DNA from: Verrucomicrobiaceae bacterium
GTDB taxonomy: Bacteria > Verrucomicrobiota > Verrucomicrobiae > Verrucomicrobiales > Akkermansiaceae
Length of the DNA stretch: 35,877 nt
NCBI GenBank assembly: GCA_003820635.1
Contig: RPOS01000028.1
Coordinates: forward strand, 1-35,877
Reading direction: 5' to 3'
Positions 19,606 to 28,756 of the stretch are shown one piece after another (the stretch's first letter is position 1; the number at the start of each line of letters is the position of its first letter). Under the pieces are notes generated by a model, which worked only from the letters and a program-made list of their open reading frames with translations, did no database searches and was not told where the DNA came from. A program made the position numbers and the translations under genes.

Positions 19606-20735
19606 GGCGGGGAAAGGACGAGCAGCGCGTTGTGGCCGCCCATGCCGTGGGAGAGTTTGGCCACCGGTCCGCGGGCGGCAAGCGCCTGGTCCGGCAGGAC
19701 GAAGCCGGGCGGAGCGTGCAGCGCGGGCAGATTGGGCGGCATCTGGGCATGGCGCAGGAAGGATGCGAGCACCGCGCATTCCAACATGCCGCTCGCGCCG
19801 ATGGTGTGCCCGAGAAAGGGTTTCAACAGGTGCAGGCTGGGTTTCTCCGCCGGGAAAATGCGAGCGAGCGCGGCGGGATCCGCAGCGGCCTGCACCGCGG
19901 TGCCGGTGGCATGCGGGCAGACGGCCACGGGCATTTCTGCCAGATGAGTGAACAACTCCGGCGTGCGTCCGCCGTCGCGGGGAATGCCCACCGGATCGCT
20001 GGCATCCGAGTTGCAGCCATAGTGCAAGAGGCGCGGGTGCTTTCCCTCATGCAGCTCGATGGCCATTGCGGCGGCACCCTCGGCCGGGATGAAGCCGGAA
20101 GTGGCGGGATGATAGGGGTCCATGCCCGGCTGGTGGGTGAGAATGCCGGACGCCGCGTAGTTATCCAGAAGCAAGGGCACCAATGGCAGATCCACGGCCA
20201 CGGCCAGCGCGCGCGGGGCGGCACCGCATTTCACCAGCATCATGGCGATGCCGATGGCATCCAGCCCGGCCGCGCAGCCGCTGGCCAGCACGTGGTTGGG
20301 GCCGGTGATTTGAAACTCGATGCTGATGGCGGAGGCTGGCTCGCTGTGGATGGTGTTGGAGGCGGCCATCAACTTGAACGGCCGGCGGCCGGGCCACGGG
20401 CCGAGCCAGCCCGCGGCATTGCCACGGCTGGTGCCGACGACCAGCGCCGCGTCTTTCATCTCGGCGGCGGTCCACCCGGCATCGGCAATGGCCTCGCGGG
20501 CGACGTGCAGCGCGGCCATGGTGACCGGACTCCACTTGCGGTGCGTGAGCATGGCGCGGTTTTCAATCCACGCGCCGGGGCGTTTGGCATGCGGGCTGTC
20601 ATTTCCCAGCAGGCCGGCGAGCGGGCGGAATGGCACCCGCTTCTCCATCACCGCCTGCCGGTGCGATGGCGCATCGCCTCCCAGTGCGGAAAGCGCGCCA
20701 AGACCGATGATGGAAAGCGGGGTGTCGATGGCCAC
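19602..20735 (-). CDS. Beta-ketoacyl synthase (FabF/KS-like), stand-alone
   Basis: Condensing enzyme of the thiolase fold. The 377 residues carry the KS triad in order: Cys154 in ASGCAAGLDAIG, His275 in CPHATGTAVQ (the H-x-T-G-T motif), and Lys305 with His310 in KPFLGHTIGASG. A conserved GFIPAEGAAAMAIE also fits. It is somewhat shorter than FabF (about 410) and its N-terminal half is divergent. No acyl carrier protein, ketoreductase or dehydratase gene lies nearby, so it is not obviously part of fatty-acid or polyketide operons. It precedes the transpeptidase/HAD gene with a four-base overlap and follows kup by 62 bases. The substrate cannot be read from the sequence; a specialised lipid or polyene is possible. 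Confidence 0.88.
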   Translation of the reverse strand: MAIDTPLSIIGLGALSALGGDAPSHRQAVMEKRVPFRPLAGLLGNDSPHAKRPGAWIENRAMLTHRKWSPVTMAALHVAREAIADAGWTAAEMKDAALVVGTSRGNAAGWLGPWPGRRPFKLMAASNTIHSEPASAISIEFQITGPNHVLASGCAAGLDAIGIAMMLVKCGAAPRALAVAVDLPLVPLLLDNYAASGILTHQPGMDPYHPATSGFIPAEGAAAMAIELHEGKHPRLLHYGCNSDASDPVGIPRDGGRTPELFTHLAEMPVAVCPHATGTAVQAAADPAALARIFPAEKPSLHLLKPFLGHTIGASGMLECAVLASFLRHAQMPPNLPALHAPPGFVLPDQALAARGPVAKLSHGMGGHNALLVLSPP

Positions 20736-20797
20736 GGCGTATCAATCAGACAGATGCGGGCAATTCCAAAGTGCGGTGATGTCAAATCACGCGGGGA

Positions 20798-22696
20798 TTA
20801 CAGAGTAATCCGCGCGCCGAGCTCGACGACCCGGCCGGGCGGAAGCTGGAAGTAGGCGGTGGCAGGTGCCGCGTTGCGTGCCATGATCGCAAACAGGTAG
20901 AGGCGGATGCGATCCAGGAATGTCGCCATTTTCCCCACTCCATAGCTTTCATGGCCGAGGAAATAAGTGGCCTTGCCGGGGTGGAAGTGAAGTTCCTCCG
21001 GCAACAGGGATTTGAGCGTGCCGGGAACTTCAGGACTGTCCGCGAAGCCGAACTTGAGGGTCACGCGGTGAAGACCCGCGCCCAATTCCTGATAGTCCAT
21101 CATCTCGTCTTTATCGGCGTGCGGCTGGTCGAGCGTCATCACATGCAGCAGGATGATCTGTTCGTGCAGCACCTGGTTGTGTTTGAGGTTGTGGAGCAGT
21201 GCGATGGGGACCTGCGTTCCTTTTCCACTCATGTAAATGGCGGTGCCGGAAACCCGGTGGATGCGGCCTTTTTCGAGATCCTGAAGCAAGGCCTCCACCG
21301 GCAGGGCTTCCTTCGAAATCCGGAGATAGAGGCGCTTTCTGCCCCAGATCCAAATCAACATCAGCGACATCACGCTGACTCCGACCAAGAGCGGAAACCA
21401 GCCGCCGTGAATGATCTTGAGCGAGTTCGCCGCGAGAAAAGCGCCATCCAACGCGAGGAACAAGCCGGTCACGACGGCCGCCTTGGCTGTGGACCAGCGC
21501 CAAACAGAGCGGGCGGCGGAGAAGAACAGCACCGAGGTGATGGTCATGGTCAGGGCGATGGCAATGCCATAAGCGCCGGCCAGCGCCGTGGAGGTTTTGA
21601 AGGAGATGACCAACAACACGCATGCCGCCGCAAGCATCCAGTTGACCGCCGGGACATAGACCTGCCCTGCGGAATGTTCCGAGGTGTAGCGGACGAGAAA
21701 ACGCGGCAGGCATCCCAACTGGATGGCCTGGGTGGTGAGCGAAAACGCGCCGGAGATGAGTGCCTGGCTGGCAATGATGGCCGCACAGGTGGCAAGGATG
21801 GTCAGCGGAAATTGCAACACCGGGGGCGCCAGCAGGAAAAACGGACTGCGGATCGCCGTGGGATCCGCGGTGAGCAGTGCGGCCTGGCCGAGATAGTTGA
21901 GCACCAGCGCCGGCAAAACCACCGCGAACCAGCCAACGCGGATCGGGCGCGTGCCGAAGTGGCCGAGATCGGCGTAAAGTGCCTCGCCGCCAGTGACGGC
22001 GAGAAACACCGCCGCGAGCAGCGGGAAGGCGTGTTTCCACTCGCGCACCAGAAACAGGATTCCCTCCAGCGGACTCAGCGAACACAGCACTTGCGGGTGG
22101 GCCCAAAGGGCGCGGACACCAAGAACCGCAAGCGCTCCAAACCACAACACCACGATGGGACCAAACAGCCTGCCGACTTTTCCCGTGCCGAAACGCTGGA
22201 TACCAAACAGCGCGGTGAGGATGACCACCGAGACCGTCACCGCCCATTCCGAGAAAACCGGCGCACTGACAGAAAGCCCCTCCACCGCCGATAGCACCGA
22301 AATGGCGGGCGTGAGCATGCCGTCGGCATAGATCAGGGAGGCACCGGCCAGGCCGAAGAGCAGGATTTTCCGCGGATCCTTGCCCCCGCTTTTGCGGACC
22401 ATGCTCCGGATCAGGGCGGAGAGCGCCAGAATGCCGCCCTCACCCTTGTTATCGAGCTTCAGGATGATGAAGAGGTATTTCGAGGAAACGACGAGCAGCA
22501 GGGACCAGACGATGAGCGAGGCGGCTCCTGTTAGATTCTGCGGATCAAGGGGAGCCGGGTGGTGGCCGGAAAAGCACTCGCGGAAGGCATAAAGCGGACT
22601 GGTGCCGATGTCGCCAAAGACAATTCCCAGGGCGGCCAGCGTGCTGGCGGCCAAGCTGGGATGATGGCCGCGGTGACCGGCGTTTGTGTCGCTCAT
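20798..22696 (-). CDS. kup: KUP-family potassium uptake transporter
   Basis: Inner-membrane K+/H+ symporter. The 632 residues from ATG 22696 match Kup proteins. The N-terminus has the family signature ALGIVFGDIGTSPLYAFRE. About twelve hydrophobic helices follow, including GLAGASLIYADGMLTPAISV and ALYADLGHFG with the conserved acidic residues. A hydrophilic C-terminal domain starts around residue 440. The in-frame ATG at 22729 would add 11 residues and is less likely. It is followed by the ketoacyl synthase gene after 62 bases and preceded by the DUF1015 gene after 82 bases, all on the minus strand; a shared transcript is possible but the functions are unrelated. Confidence 0.95.
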   Translation of the reverse strand: MSDTNAGHRGHHPSLAASTLAALGIVFGDIGTSPLYAFRECFSGHHPAPLDPQNLTGAASLIVWSLLLVVSSKYLFIILKLDNKGEGGILALSALIRSMVRKSGGKDPRKILLFGLAGASLIYADGMLTPAISVLSAVEGLSVSAPVFSEWAVTVSVVILTALFGIQRFGTGKVGRLFGPIVVLWFGALAVLGVRALWAHPQVLCSLSPLEGILFLVREWKHAFPLLAAVFLAVTGGEALYADLGHFGTRPIRVGWFAVVLPALVLNYLGQAALLTADPTAIRSPFFLLAPPVLQFPLTILATCAAIIASQALISGAFSLTTQAIQLGCLPRFLVRYTSEHSAGQVYVPAVNWMLAAACVLLVISFKTSTALAGAYGIAIALTMTITSVLFFSAARSVWRWSTAKAAVVTGLFLALDGAFLAANSLKIIHGGWFPLLVGVSVMSLMLIWIWGRKRLYLRISKEALPVEALLQDLEKGRIHRVSGTAIYMSGKGTQVPIALLHNLKHNQVLHEQIILLHVMTLDQPHADKDEMMDYQELGAGLHRVTLKFGFADSPEVPGTLKSLLPEELHFHPGKATYFLGHESYGVGKMATFLDRIRLYLFAIMARNAAPATAYFQLPPGRVVELGARITL

Positions 22697-22778
22697 CGTT
22701 GCGGGAAGGATGGTCCGCACGCGCTTCAAAGCACTTCAGGCCCGGGGTGGCCAGCGCAAATGCCGGGTCCGCTGTTTC

Positions 22779-23993
22779 TCACAGCAAGTGCGAGAACATC
22801 GCGTCGCGCAGCTTCGGCTCGAACCAAGTGCTCTTGGGGGGCATGATTCCACCGGCGTCGGCGATGTCCATCAGGTCCTCGATGCCGGTGGGGAACATGG
22901 AAAAGGCGCAGGCGAATTCGCCGGAATCCACGAGTTTTTCCAGTTCCGCCGTGCCACGGATGCCGCCGACGAAGGCGATGCGCTTGCTGGTGCGCGGATC
23001 ACCGATGTCGAACAAGGGCGCGAGAATCTCGGTTTGCAACAGCGAGACATCCAGCAGGTCGATGGCGGAACGGCCGGTGGTGAACTCCGGCTTGAAGGTG
23101 AGGCCGAGCCACCTGCCTGCCTGATAGAAGGCGAGATCGTGTTTTTTCGCGGGGACCGGATCCGCGTCTTCCGTGATGTCGAACACGCGGCCGAGCGCGG
23201 CGAGGATTTGCTCCGGCGCGTGGCCGTTGAGATCCTTGAGCACGCGGTTGTAGGCCAAGATGTTCATCTGGTTGTGCGGGAAAATCACGGTGAGGAAACC
23301 GGCGCTGCCCCCCTCCCCGCTGCGGCTCTGATAGACGCGGCCGGCCGCGGCGCTGCGGTGGTGGCCATCCGCAATGTAGAGCGCGGGCATGGCCGCGAAT
23401 GCGGCGACGAGGAAATCGACATCCGCCTTTTCCGCCACCGGCCACGAGCTGTGGCGCACGCCATCCGCTGCGGTGAAGTCAATCTCCGGCCCGCCGGCGG
23501 TGATGCGGGCGACGAGCGCGTCGATCTCCGGCACGGCCTGATAGGTGAGAAACACCGGGCCGGTCTGTGCGTTGAGCGTCTCGATGTGGCGGACGCGATC
23601 GTCCTCCTTGTCCGGGCGGGTGAGCTCGTGCTTTTTGACGATGTTTTCCAGATACTCCTGGCAACTCGCCAGCCCGACGAGGCCGATTTGCGAGTGGCCG
23701 CCCATCACCTGCCGGTAAAGGTGGAACACCGGTGCTGCATCGCGGCGCAGCACGCCATCGGCGATGAGTTTCCGGAAGTTTTCACGGCCCTTGTTGTAAA
23801 CGGCATCCGAGTAGGGATCCGTGCCCACCGGCAGATCGATCTCGGGTTTGGAGACATGCAGGAAACTCAGCGGATTGCCATCGGCCATGACCTTCGCCTC
23901 CTCGGAGGACATGACGTCGTAGGGCAGTTCGCAAACTTTGGCGGCGAGTTTCGGATCGGGGCGGAGGGCGGCAAAGGGAGTGACGGTGGCCAT
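22779..23993 (-). CDS. DUF1015 family protein
   Basis: Conserved cytosolic protein of uncertain biochemical role. The 404 residues from ATG 23993 begin MATVTPFAALRP and have the typical ELPYDVMSSEEA and PLSFLHVSKPEID segments. Near the middle is YIADGHHRSAAA. A D-G-H-H-R motif is also seen in ParB-like/SerK phosphotransferase proteins, so a nucleotide- or phosphate-linked activity is possible, as I recall for serine-kinase relatives; this is an analogy, not a demonstration. The frame extends upstream to 24227 but only with low-quality sequence. The 408-base gap to yebC lies upstream and must hold its promoter. Confidence 0.88.
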   Translation of the reverse strand: MATVTPFAALRPDPKLAAKVCELPYDVMSSEEAKVMADGNPLSFLHVSKPEIDLPVGTDPYSDAVYNKGRENFRKLIADGVLRRDAAPVFHLYRQVMGGHSQIGLVGLASCQEYLENIVKKHELTRPDKEDDRVRHIETLNAQTGPVFLTYQAVPEIDALVARITAGGPEIDFTAADGVRHSSWPVAEKADVDFLVAAFAAMPALYIADGHHRSAAAGRVYQSRSGEGGSAGFLTVIFPHNQMNILAYNRVLKDLNGHAPEQILAALGRVFDITEDADPVPAKKHDLAFYQAGRWLGLTFKPEFTTGRSAIDLLDVSLLQTEILAPLFDIGDPRTSKRIAFVGGIRGTAELEKLVDSGEFACAFSMFPTGIEDLMDIADAGGIMPPKSTWFEPKLRDAMFSHLL

Positions 23994-24401
23994 GGGAAAG
24001 CGGGGACCATAAGCACCACCCGCCGCCGTGCAAGGCCAAGCAGGCCCGGCCTCGCGGGAATTTGAAAAACAGCAGCCCCAGACGGCGGCAACCGGAGCCT
24101 CTGATGCGCGCCACCTGCTTTTTTCCGTGGAAATTTTGAATTGCCAAGCCACCCAGCCGCACCCAGTATCCGCGGCGTTGGAACGACCGAGCGGTGTTTC
24201 GCGTAGAAATTCCGAGACCAGCTCCAAGTTAGATGTCGCCCTGCCCTACCGGGCATTTCATGTCCCATTTCGGACATTCTCATCCGGTTGCCGTGCAGGA
24301 CCACACCTGCCCATCTTTTCCTCTGCGGTCATTCGAGTGATTCGGTTCACCCGTGGCCACCGCACCCTTTTCACCGTCAACCCCCATTTCACCCGGTTCC
24401 C
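23994..24401. other. Divergent intergenic region between the DUF1015 gene and yebC
   Basis: 408 bases without a convincing gene. Frames extending into it from both sides have Arg/Pro-rich, frame-shadow composition. It should hold the promoters of both divergent genes, but I see no strong -35/-10 pair. A small hairpin TGCCC-TACC-GGGCA is at 24242-24255. The AT content is locally higher around 24124-24145 (GGAAATTTTGAATTG). No tRNA, small-RNA motif or repeat is recognisable. Confidence 0.5.
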
Positions 24402-25151
24402 ATGGCTGGTCACAACAAGTGGTCCAAGGTCAAACACATCAAAGCGCGCGTCGATGCCATCAAGGGCCGCGTCTTCAGCAAGTGCGCCCATGAGATCGCC
24501 CTTGCAGCCCGTGCCGGCGGTGGTGATCCGGCCGCCAATGCCCGCCTGCGCACCGCCATCGACAATGCCAAGGCCGTCTCCATGCCCAAGGACAACATCG
24601 AGCGCGCCATCAAGAAAGGCACCGGCGAGCTCGGCGGCGAGGCCATCCAGGAAGTCGCCTACGAAGGCTACGGCCCGGCCGGCATCGCCTTCATCGTGGA
24701 AATGGCCACCGACAATCTCAACCGCTCCGCTGCGGACGTCCGCTCGATTTTCACCAAAAACGGCGGCAGTGTCGCCACCCAGGGCAGTGTGTCCTATCAG
24801 TTCGACCGCAAGGGCGAGATCCGCATCCCGGCCGATGCCATGGATGAGGAAAAACTCATGGAGGCCGCCATCGAGGTCGGCGCCGACGACGTGCAGAGCG
24901 ACGAGGACGAGCACACCGTGCACACCGCGCCGAACGAACTCGGCACCGTCGCCAATGCCCTGCGCGCCGCGGGCCTGCCGGTCACTTCCGAAAAAATGGT
25001 CTCCATCGCCCAAAACCCGGGTGTCGTCACCGATCCCGCCATGGCCCGCCAGATTCTCAAACTCCACGACCAGTTGGACGACTACCCGGACACCGTGAAC
25101 GTCTTCACCAACTTCGAGGTCGCCGACGAAATTCTCGACCAACTCGATTGA
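24402..25151 (+). CDS. yebC: YebC/PmpR family protein (TACO1-like)
   Basis: Widely conserved cytosolic protein; members act as transcriptional regulators or, as shown more recently, as translation factors relieving ribosome stalling. The 249 residues from ATG 24402 start with the family hallmark MAGHNKWSKVKHIKA, followed by NARLRTAIDNAKAVSMPKDN and YEGYGPAGIAFIVE. The C-terminus QLDDYPDTVNVFTNFEV is also typical. The upstream in-frame ATG at 24288 is rejected since the family always starts at MAGH. rho begins 38 bases downstream, so the two may share a transcript. Confidence 0.96.
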   Translation: MAGHNKWSKVKHIKARVDAIKGRVFSKCAHEIALAARAGGGDPAANARLRTAIDNAKAVSMPKDNIERAIKKGTGELGGEAIQEVAYEGYGPAGIAFIVEMATDNLNRSAADVRSIFTKNGGSVATQGSVSYQFDRKGEIRIPADAMDEEKLMEAAIEVGADDVQSDEDEHTVHTAPNELGTVANALRAAGLPVTSEKMVSIAQNPGVVTDPAMARQILKLHDQLDDYPDTVNVFTNFEVADEILDQLD

Positions 25152-25189
25152 TCACCGCACCCGCGCCCACTCCCTTTCCCTGACTCAGA

Positions 25190-26908
25190 ATGAGCACCCA
25201 AAACCAAGAGGAAACCCCGTCGCTGTTCCCGGCTGCCGATGCCGCGCCGCCCGCCCGCAAGCGTGCCGCGAAAAAGGCCGCCGCCAAAAAGACAGTGGCC
25301 AAGAAAGCCGCAAAAAAAACCGCCAAGGCCGTTACTCCTGCAGAACCGGCGGCGGAAGCCCCGGCCATACAGACGATCATCGAGCCCGCACCCGCTAAAA
25401 AAGCCGCCCGCGTGGCCAAACCGAAAACCGCAGCCGCACCGCCGCCCGCGCCAGAGTCGGCCCCGTCACCTGCTGCCGCAGCGGAAACCACGGCCCGGTC
25501 GGAAGAAAAACGCTTTGGCCGCGTGCCCGGCGGCGGGCCGATCGTTCCCCGCGAGGTTCCTGCCGCACCCACACCGGTGGTTGCCCCGGAACCCCGCGAA
25601 CGGCAGCCCCAGCCGCAAGGACAGGAAAATTTCCAAAACCGCGACGGCCAGCAGCCGCGTGAGAGCCGCAGCAAGCGCCGCCGCGAAAAGCGCAAGCGCC
25701 GTGGCGACCGCCAAGGGCAGCAACCGCATGGCGGCCACCGCCCCGAGCAAGCACCCGATGCGCCCCCCGCCGAACGCCAGCAACCACTCAACGGCCCGAA
25801 AATCGAGGCCGACGGCATGCTCGAACTCGCCCCCAAGGGCTTCGGTTTCCTGCGCATCCCCGGCAAGAATTTCGAACAGGCGCGCGATGATGTGTTTGTC
25901 ACTCCGGAAACCATCCGCAAGTTCCACCTGCGGCTCGGCCAATGGGTGCACGGACTCTATCAGATCGGCCCGCGCGGCCCGCAGCTCATCGAGGTCACCT
26001 CGGTCAACGGCATGACTCCGGAGGCAGCCGCCAAGCTCCCGCACTTTGATGAACTCAAGGCGATCAACCCGACCAGGCGCATCAGTTTCGAAACCACGCC
26101 CGAGCGCTTCACCACCCGCGTGGTGGACATCATGGCGCCGGTTGGGCGCGGCCAGCGCGGACTCATCGTCTCGCCTCCGCGCTCGGGCAAGACCACGCTG
26201 CTGCTGCACATGGCGGAGGCCATCCGCGAGAAATACGACGAGGCCATCCACCTGATGGTTCTGTTAGTCGACGAGCGGCCGGAGGAGGTCACAGAATTCC
26301 GCCGCGCGCTGCCCGGGGCGGAAATTTACGCCAGCTCCAATGACGAGCAGGCGCGCAACCACTGCCGCATCGCCGAGCTCGCCATCGAGCGCGCCAAGCG
26401 TCTGGTGGAGGCCGGGCAGGATGTCTTCCTGCTGATGGATTCCATCACCCGCCTGGCCCGTGCCTACAACAACACCATGGGCAACACCCGCGGCCGTGGC
26501 ACCGGCTCCGGCGGCATCACCATCGGCGCGCTGGAAGTGCCGCGCCGCCTCTTCGCCGCCGCCCGCAACACCCGCGGCGGAGGCTCGCTCACCATCATGG
26601 CCACCGCCCTGATCCAGACGAACTCGCGCGCCGACGAGGCGATCTTCATGGAGTTCAAGGGCACCGGCAACATGGAGCTCGTGCTGGACCGCAAGATCGC
26701 GGAAAATTATATCTATCCGGCAGTTGATATCTTCAAGTCCGGCACCCGCCGCGAGGAACTGCTCATCCCGGACCACATGCTGCACAAGATCCACCTCATC
26801 CGCCGCGGCCTCTCGGGCCACCGTCCGGTCGAGGCCATGGAGCGCCTGTTGTTCTTCCTCAAGAAGTTTCCCAACAACCCACAGATGCTGCTGGAGATCA
26901 AGGGTTGA
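25190..26908 (+). CDS. rho: Transcription termination factor Rho with long low-complexity N-terminus
   Basis: Hexameric RNA helicase that ends transcription. The 572 residues exceed the classical roughly 420. Residues 1 to about 205 are a low-complexity extension. It starts with Ala/Lys histone-H1-like repeats (RKRAAKKAAAKKTVAKKAAK), then a Pro/Ala/Glu region, then an Arg/Gln/Gly-rich stretch (ESRSKRRREKRKRRGDRQG). The RNA-binding fold follows (GMLELAPKGFGFLR, DDVFVTPETIRKFHL). Then come Walker A PPRSGKTT (Lys about 334), Walker B VFLLMDSITRLARAYN and the Q/R-loop region GTGSGGITIGALEVPRR. The gene ends nine bases before the convergent larC stop. Similar extensions are known in Actinobacteria and Bacteroidota. 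Confidence 0.96.
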   Translation: MSTQNQEETPSLFPAADAAPPARKRAAKKAAAKKTVAKKAAKKTAKAVTPAEPAAEAPAIQTIIEPAPAKKAARVAKPKTAAAPPPAPESAPSPAAAAETTARSEEKRFGRVPGGGPIVPREVPAAPTPVVAPEPRERQPQPQGQENFQNRDGQQPRESRSKRRREKRKRRGDRQGQQPHGGHRPEQAPDAPPAERQQPLNGPKIEADGMLELAPKGFGFLRIPGKNFEQARDDVFVTPETIRKFHLRLGQWVHGLYQIGPRGPQLIEVTSVNGMTPEAAAKLPHFDELKAINPTRRISFETTPERFTTRVVDIMAPVGRGQRGLIVSPPRSGKTTLLLHMAEAIREKYDEAIHLMVLLVDERPEEVTEFRRALPGAEIYASSNDEQARNHCRIAELAIERAKRLVEAGQDVFLLMDSITRLARAYNNTMGNTRGRGTGSGGITIGALEVPRRLFAAARNTRGGGSLTIMATALIQTNSRADEAIFMEFKGTGNMELVLDRKIAENYIYPAVDIFKSGTRREELLIPDHMLHKIHLIRRGLSGHRPVEAMERLLFFLKKFPNNPQMLLEIKG

Positions 26909-26917
26909 TCTCCGGCT

Positions 26918-28102
26918 TCAATGCGGGATGCCGAACTTGTGCGCGGCGGTGTGCTCCGCCTCATGGGTGACCACCGCCAGCGGCACGCCATGCGCCTCCG
27001 CGGCCGCGCGGCAGTCCTCGTATTCCGGAGTCGCGCGGAGCGAACCGCCGGGCAGATGGGCGATCTTCACCTGGATTTTTCCATAGCGGGTCTCGACCGT
27101 GTCGAAATGCCGGTGCAGCGCGTCCCGGCGTGTGTCGCTGCGGCGGATGCCGAGCGTCGAGGTTTCCTCAAACAGAATCCGCTCCAGACGGTCCGCGTCC
27201 TCGGGTTTCGCGAGCACCTTCACCACATGCGCCGGGCGGTCCTTCTTCATCTGTGCCGGGATGGAAACCACGTCCAGCGCGCCCTCCGCCATCAACTTCT
27301 GGAACGCGTAACCGATGGTTTCACCGCGGTCGTTGTCGAGGTGGGTTTCGAGCACGGTGATGGTTTCGCTGAGCCATGGGCCTTGGGGCGACGAGTCGCC
27401 GAGCATCAGGCGCAGCACGTTCGGGATCACAAGATCCCGGGTGCCCGCGCCGTAGCCGATCTCCCGCAGCGTCATGGCGGGCAGCGGCCCCCAGGCGTCG
27501 GCAAGTTCCACCAACAGCGCCGCCCCGGTGGGCGTGACGAGTTCCTTGTCGATGGGGGAACCGACCACCGGCACGCCCTTGAGCAGGGCGATCGTCGCCG
27601 GCGCGGGCAGCGGAATCTGGCCGTGCGCGCCTTTCACAAATCCCCGGCCCATCGGCAGCGGGGAAACGACGACCCGCTCGATTTCTAACAACTCGAATCC
27701 CGCCAGCACGCCGACCACATCGACGATGGCGTCCACGCCGCCGACTTCATGCAGGTGGACTTCATCTGCGGACATGCCGTGGATGCAGCCCTCGACTTCG
27801 CAGATGCTTTTGAAGACGCGCAGCGCCCGCTCTTTGACGGATGGGGAAACCTGCGAGTTCCCGACGATTTCGCGGATCTCGCACAGGTGGCGTTCCGGCG
27901 CGTGGTCGTGGGCATGGACGTCCACCTTGGTCGCGCCGAAACCGTTCTTCGAGACCTTGGAAAAATGCAGGTGGAAGTCGTGGAGGTGGAGTTTCGCGAG
28001 TTCCGCCTCAAGGGCGGACGAGGGCAGGCCGGCGTCGATGAGCGCGCCAAGCAGCATGTCGCCGCTGGCACCCGCGATGCAGTCGATGTAAGCGGTTTTC
28101 AT
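26918..28102 (-). CDS. larC: Nickel-pincer cofactor cyclometallase LarC
   Basis: Last step of nickel-pincer nucleotide (NPN) synthesis: CTP-dependent nickel insertion into the dithiolated pyridinium mononucleotide. The 394 residues start with the family signature YIDCIAGASGDMLLGALIDAG. A His-rich stretch (HLHDFHLHFS, VHAHDHAPERH) and SADEVHLHEVGGVDAIVD follow, then PTGAALLVELADAWG and the C-terminal ferredoxin-like half (ETHLDNDRGETIGYAFQKL). In Lactiplantibacillus plantarum the two halves are joined by frameshifting; here they are one continuous frame. It overlaps larB by four bases (ATGA), so the two are translationally coupled. It is the last gene of the operon. Confidence 0.95.
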   Translation of the reverse strand: MKTAYIDCIAGASGDMLLGALIDAGLPSSALEAELAKLHLHDFHLHFSKVSKNGFGATKVDVHAHDHAPERHLCEIREIVGNSQVSPSVKERALRVFKSICEVEGCIHGMSADEVHLHEVGGVDAIVDVVGVLAGFELLEIERVVVSPLPMGRGFVKGAHGQIPLPAPATIALLKGVPVVGSPIDKELVTPTGAALLVELADAWGPLPAMTLREIGYGAGTRDLVIPNVLRLMLGDSSPQGPWLSETITVLETHLDNDRGETIGYAFQKLMAEGALDVVSIPAQMKKDRPAHVVKVLAKPEDADRLERILFEETSTLGIRRSDTRRDALHRHFDTVETRYGKIQVKIAHLPGGSLRATPEYEDCRAAAEAHGVPLAVVTHEAEHTAAHKFGIPH

Positions 28103-28755
28103 GAGTTGTTGTTGGAAAGGATGCGGTGGGCGGCGATGGCCGCGCCGAAGCCGTTGTCGATGTTGACGACGACCAGCCCGGAGGCGCAGGAGTTGAGCAT
28201 GCCTAACAGCGCCGCGAGGCCCTCGAAGGCGGCGCCGTAGCCCACGCTGGTGGGCACGGCGATCACCGGCGCGGCCACCAACCCGCCCACCACGCTGGGC
28301 AGCGCGCCTTCCATGCCGGCGACGACGATGACCACCGCGGCCTCGCGGATCTCATCGATGCGGGCGTGAAGCCGGTGAATGCCCGCGACGCCGATGTCGT
28401 TGAAATGCCGGACCGGGTGGCCGAGAAACGCGAGCGTCGCCGAGGCTTCGGCGGCGACCGGAAGATCGGACGTGCCCGCCGTGACCACGGCCACCGGATG
28501 CGTGCCGGAAACGGCTGGTTTTCCTAACAGAATCGTCCGACTCAGCGCGTCGTATTCCGCCTCCGGCACTTCGGCGAGCACCTCGGCCGCACGGTCGGCG
28601 GGCAGGCGCGTGCCGAAGGCCTTGTCATTGGCTGCGGCGAGCGCGCGCAGGTTGTCGGCCACCTGTGCTGCCGTCTTGCTCTGGCAATAGACGATTTCCG
28701 GAAAGCCCTGGCGGGCGAGGCGGTCGGGGTCGAGCGTGCTGTGGGGACCGGTCAT
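28099..28755 (-). CDS. larB: Pyridinium-3,5-biscarboxylic acid mononucleotide synthase LarB
   Basis: First committed step of NPN synthesis: carboxylates and hydrolyses nicotinic acid adenine dinucleotide to the biscarboxylate mononucleotide. The 218 residues show the PurE-like (AIR carboxylase) fold of LarB in the C-terminal half: VVTAGTSDLPVAAEA, RHFNDIGVAGIHR, VVAGMEGALPSVVGGL and PTSVGYGAAFEGLAALLGML. The N-terminal QGFPEIVYCQSKT is also typical. It starts one base after the larE stop and overlaps larC by four bases, a very tight operon. Confidence 0.95.
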   Translation of the reverse strand: MTGPHSTLDPDRLARQGFPEIVYCQSKTAAQVADNLRALAAANDKAFGTRLPADRAAEVLAEVPEAEYDALSRTILLGKPAVSGTHPVAVVTAGTSDLPVAAEASATLAFLGHPVRHFNDIGVAGIHRLHARIDEIREAAVVIVVAGMEGALPSVVGGLVAAPVIAVPTSVGYGAAFEGLAALLGMLNSCASGLVVVNIDNGFGAAIAAHRILSNNNS

Positions 28756-28756
28756 T

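Noticed and set aside
19590..22294. Long plus-strand frames opposite the ketoacyl synthase and kup
   Set aside because: Antisense shadows in GC-rich DNA; the minus strand carries full catalytic and transport motifs.
22686..24065. 459-codon plus-strand frame opposite the DUF1015 gene
   Set aside because: Antisense shadow with His/Arg/Gly-rich composition and no recognisable domain.
26909..26917. Bidirectional terminator between rho and larC
   Set aside because: Only nine bases separate the convergent stops and no hairpin with T-run is visible there.
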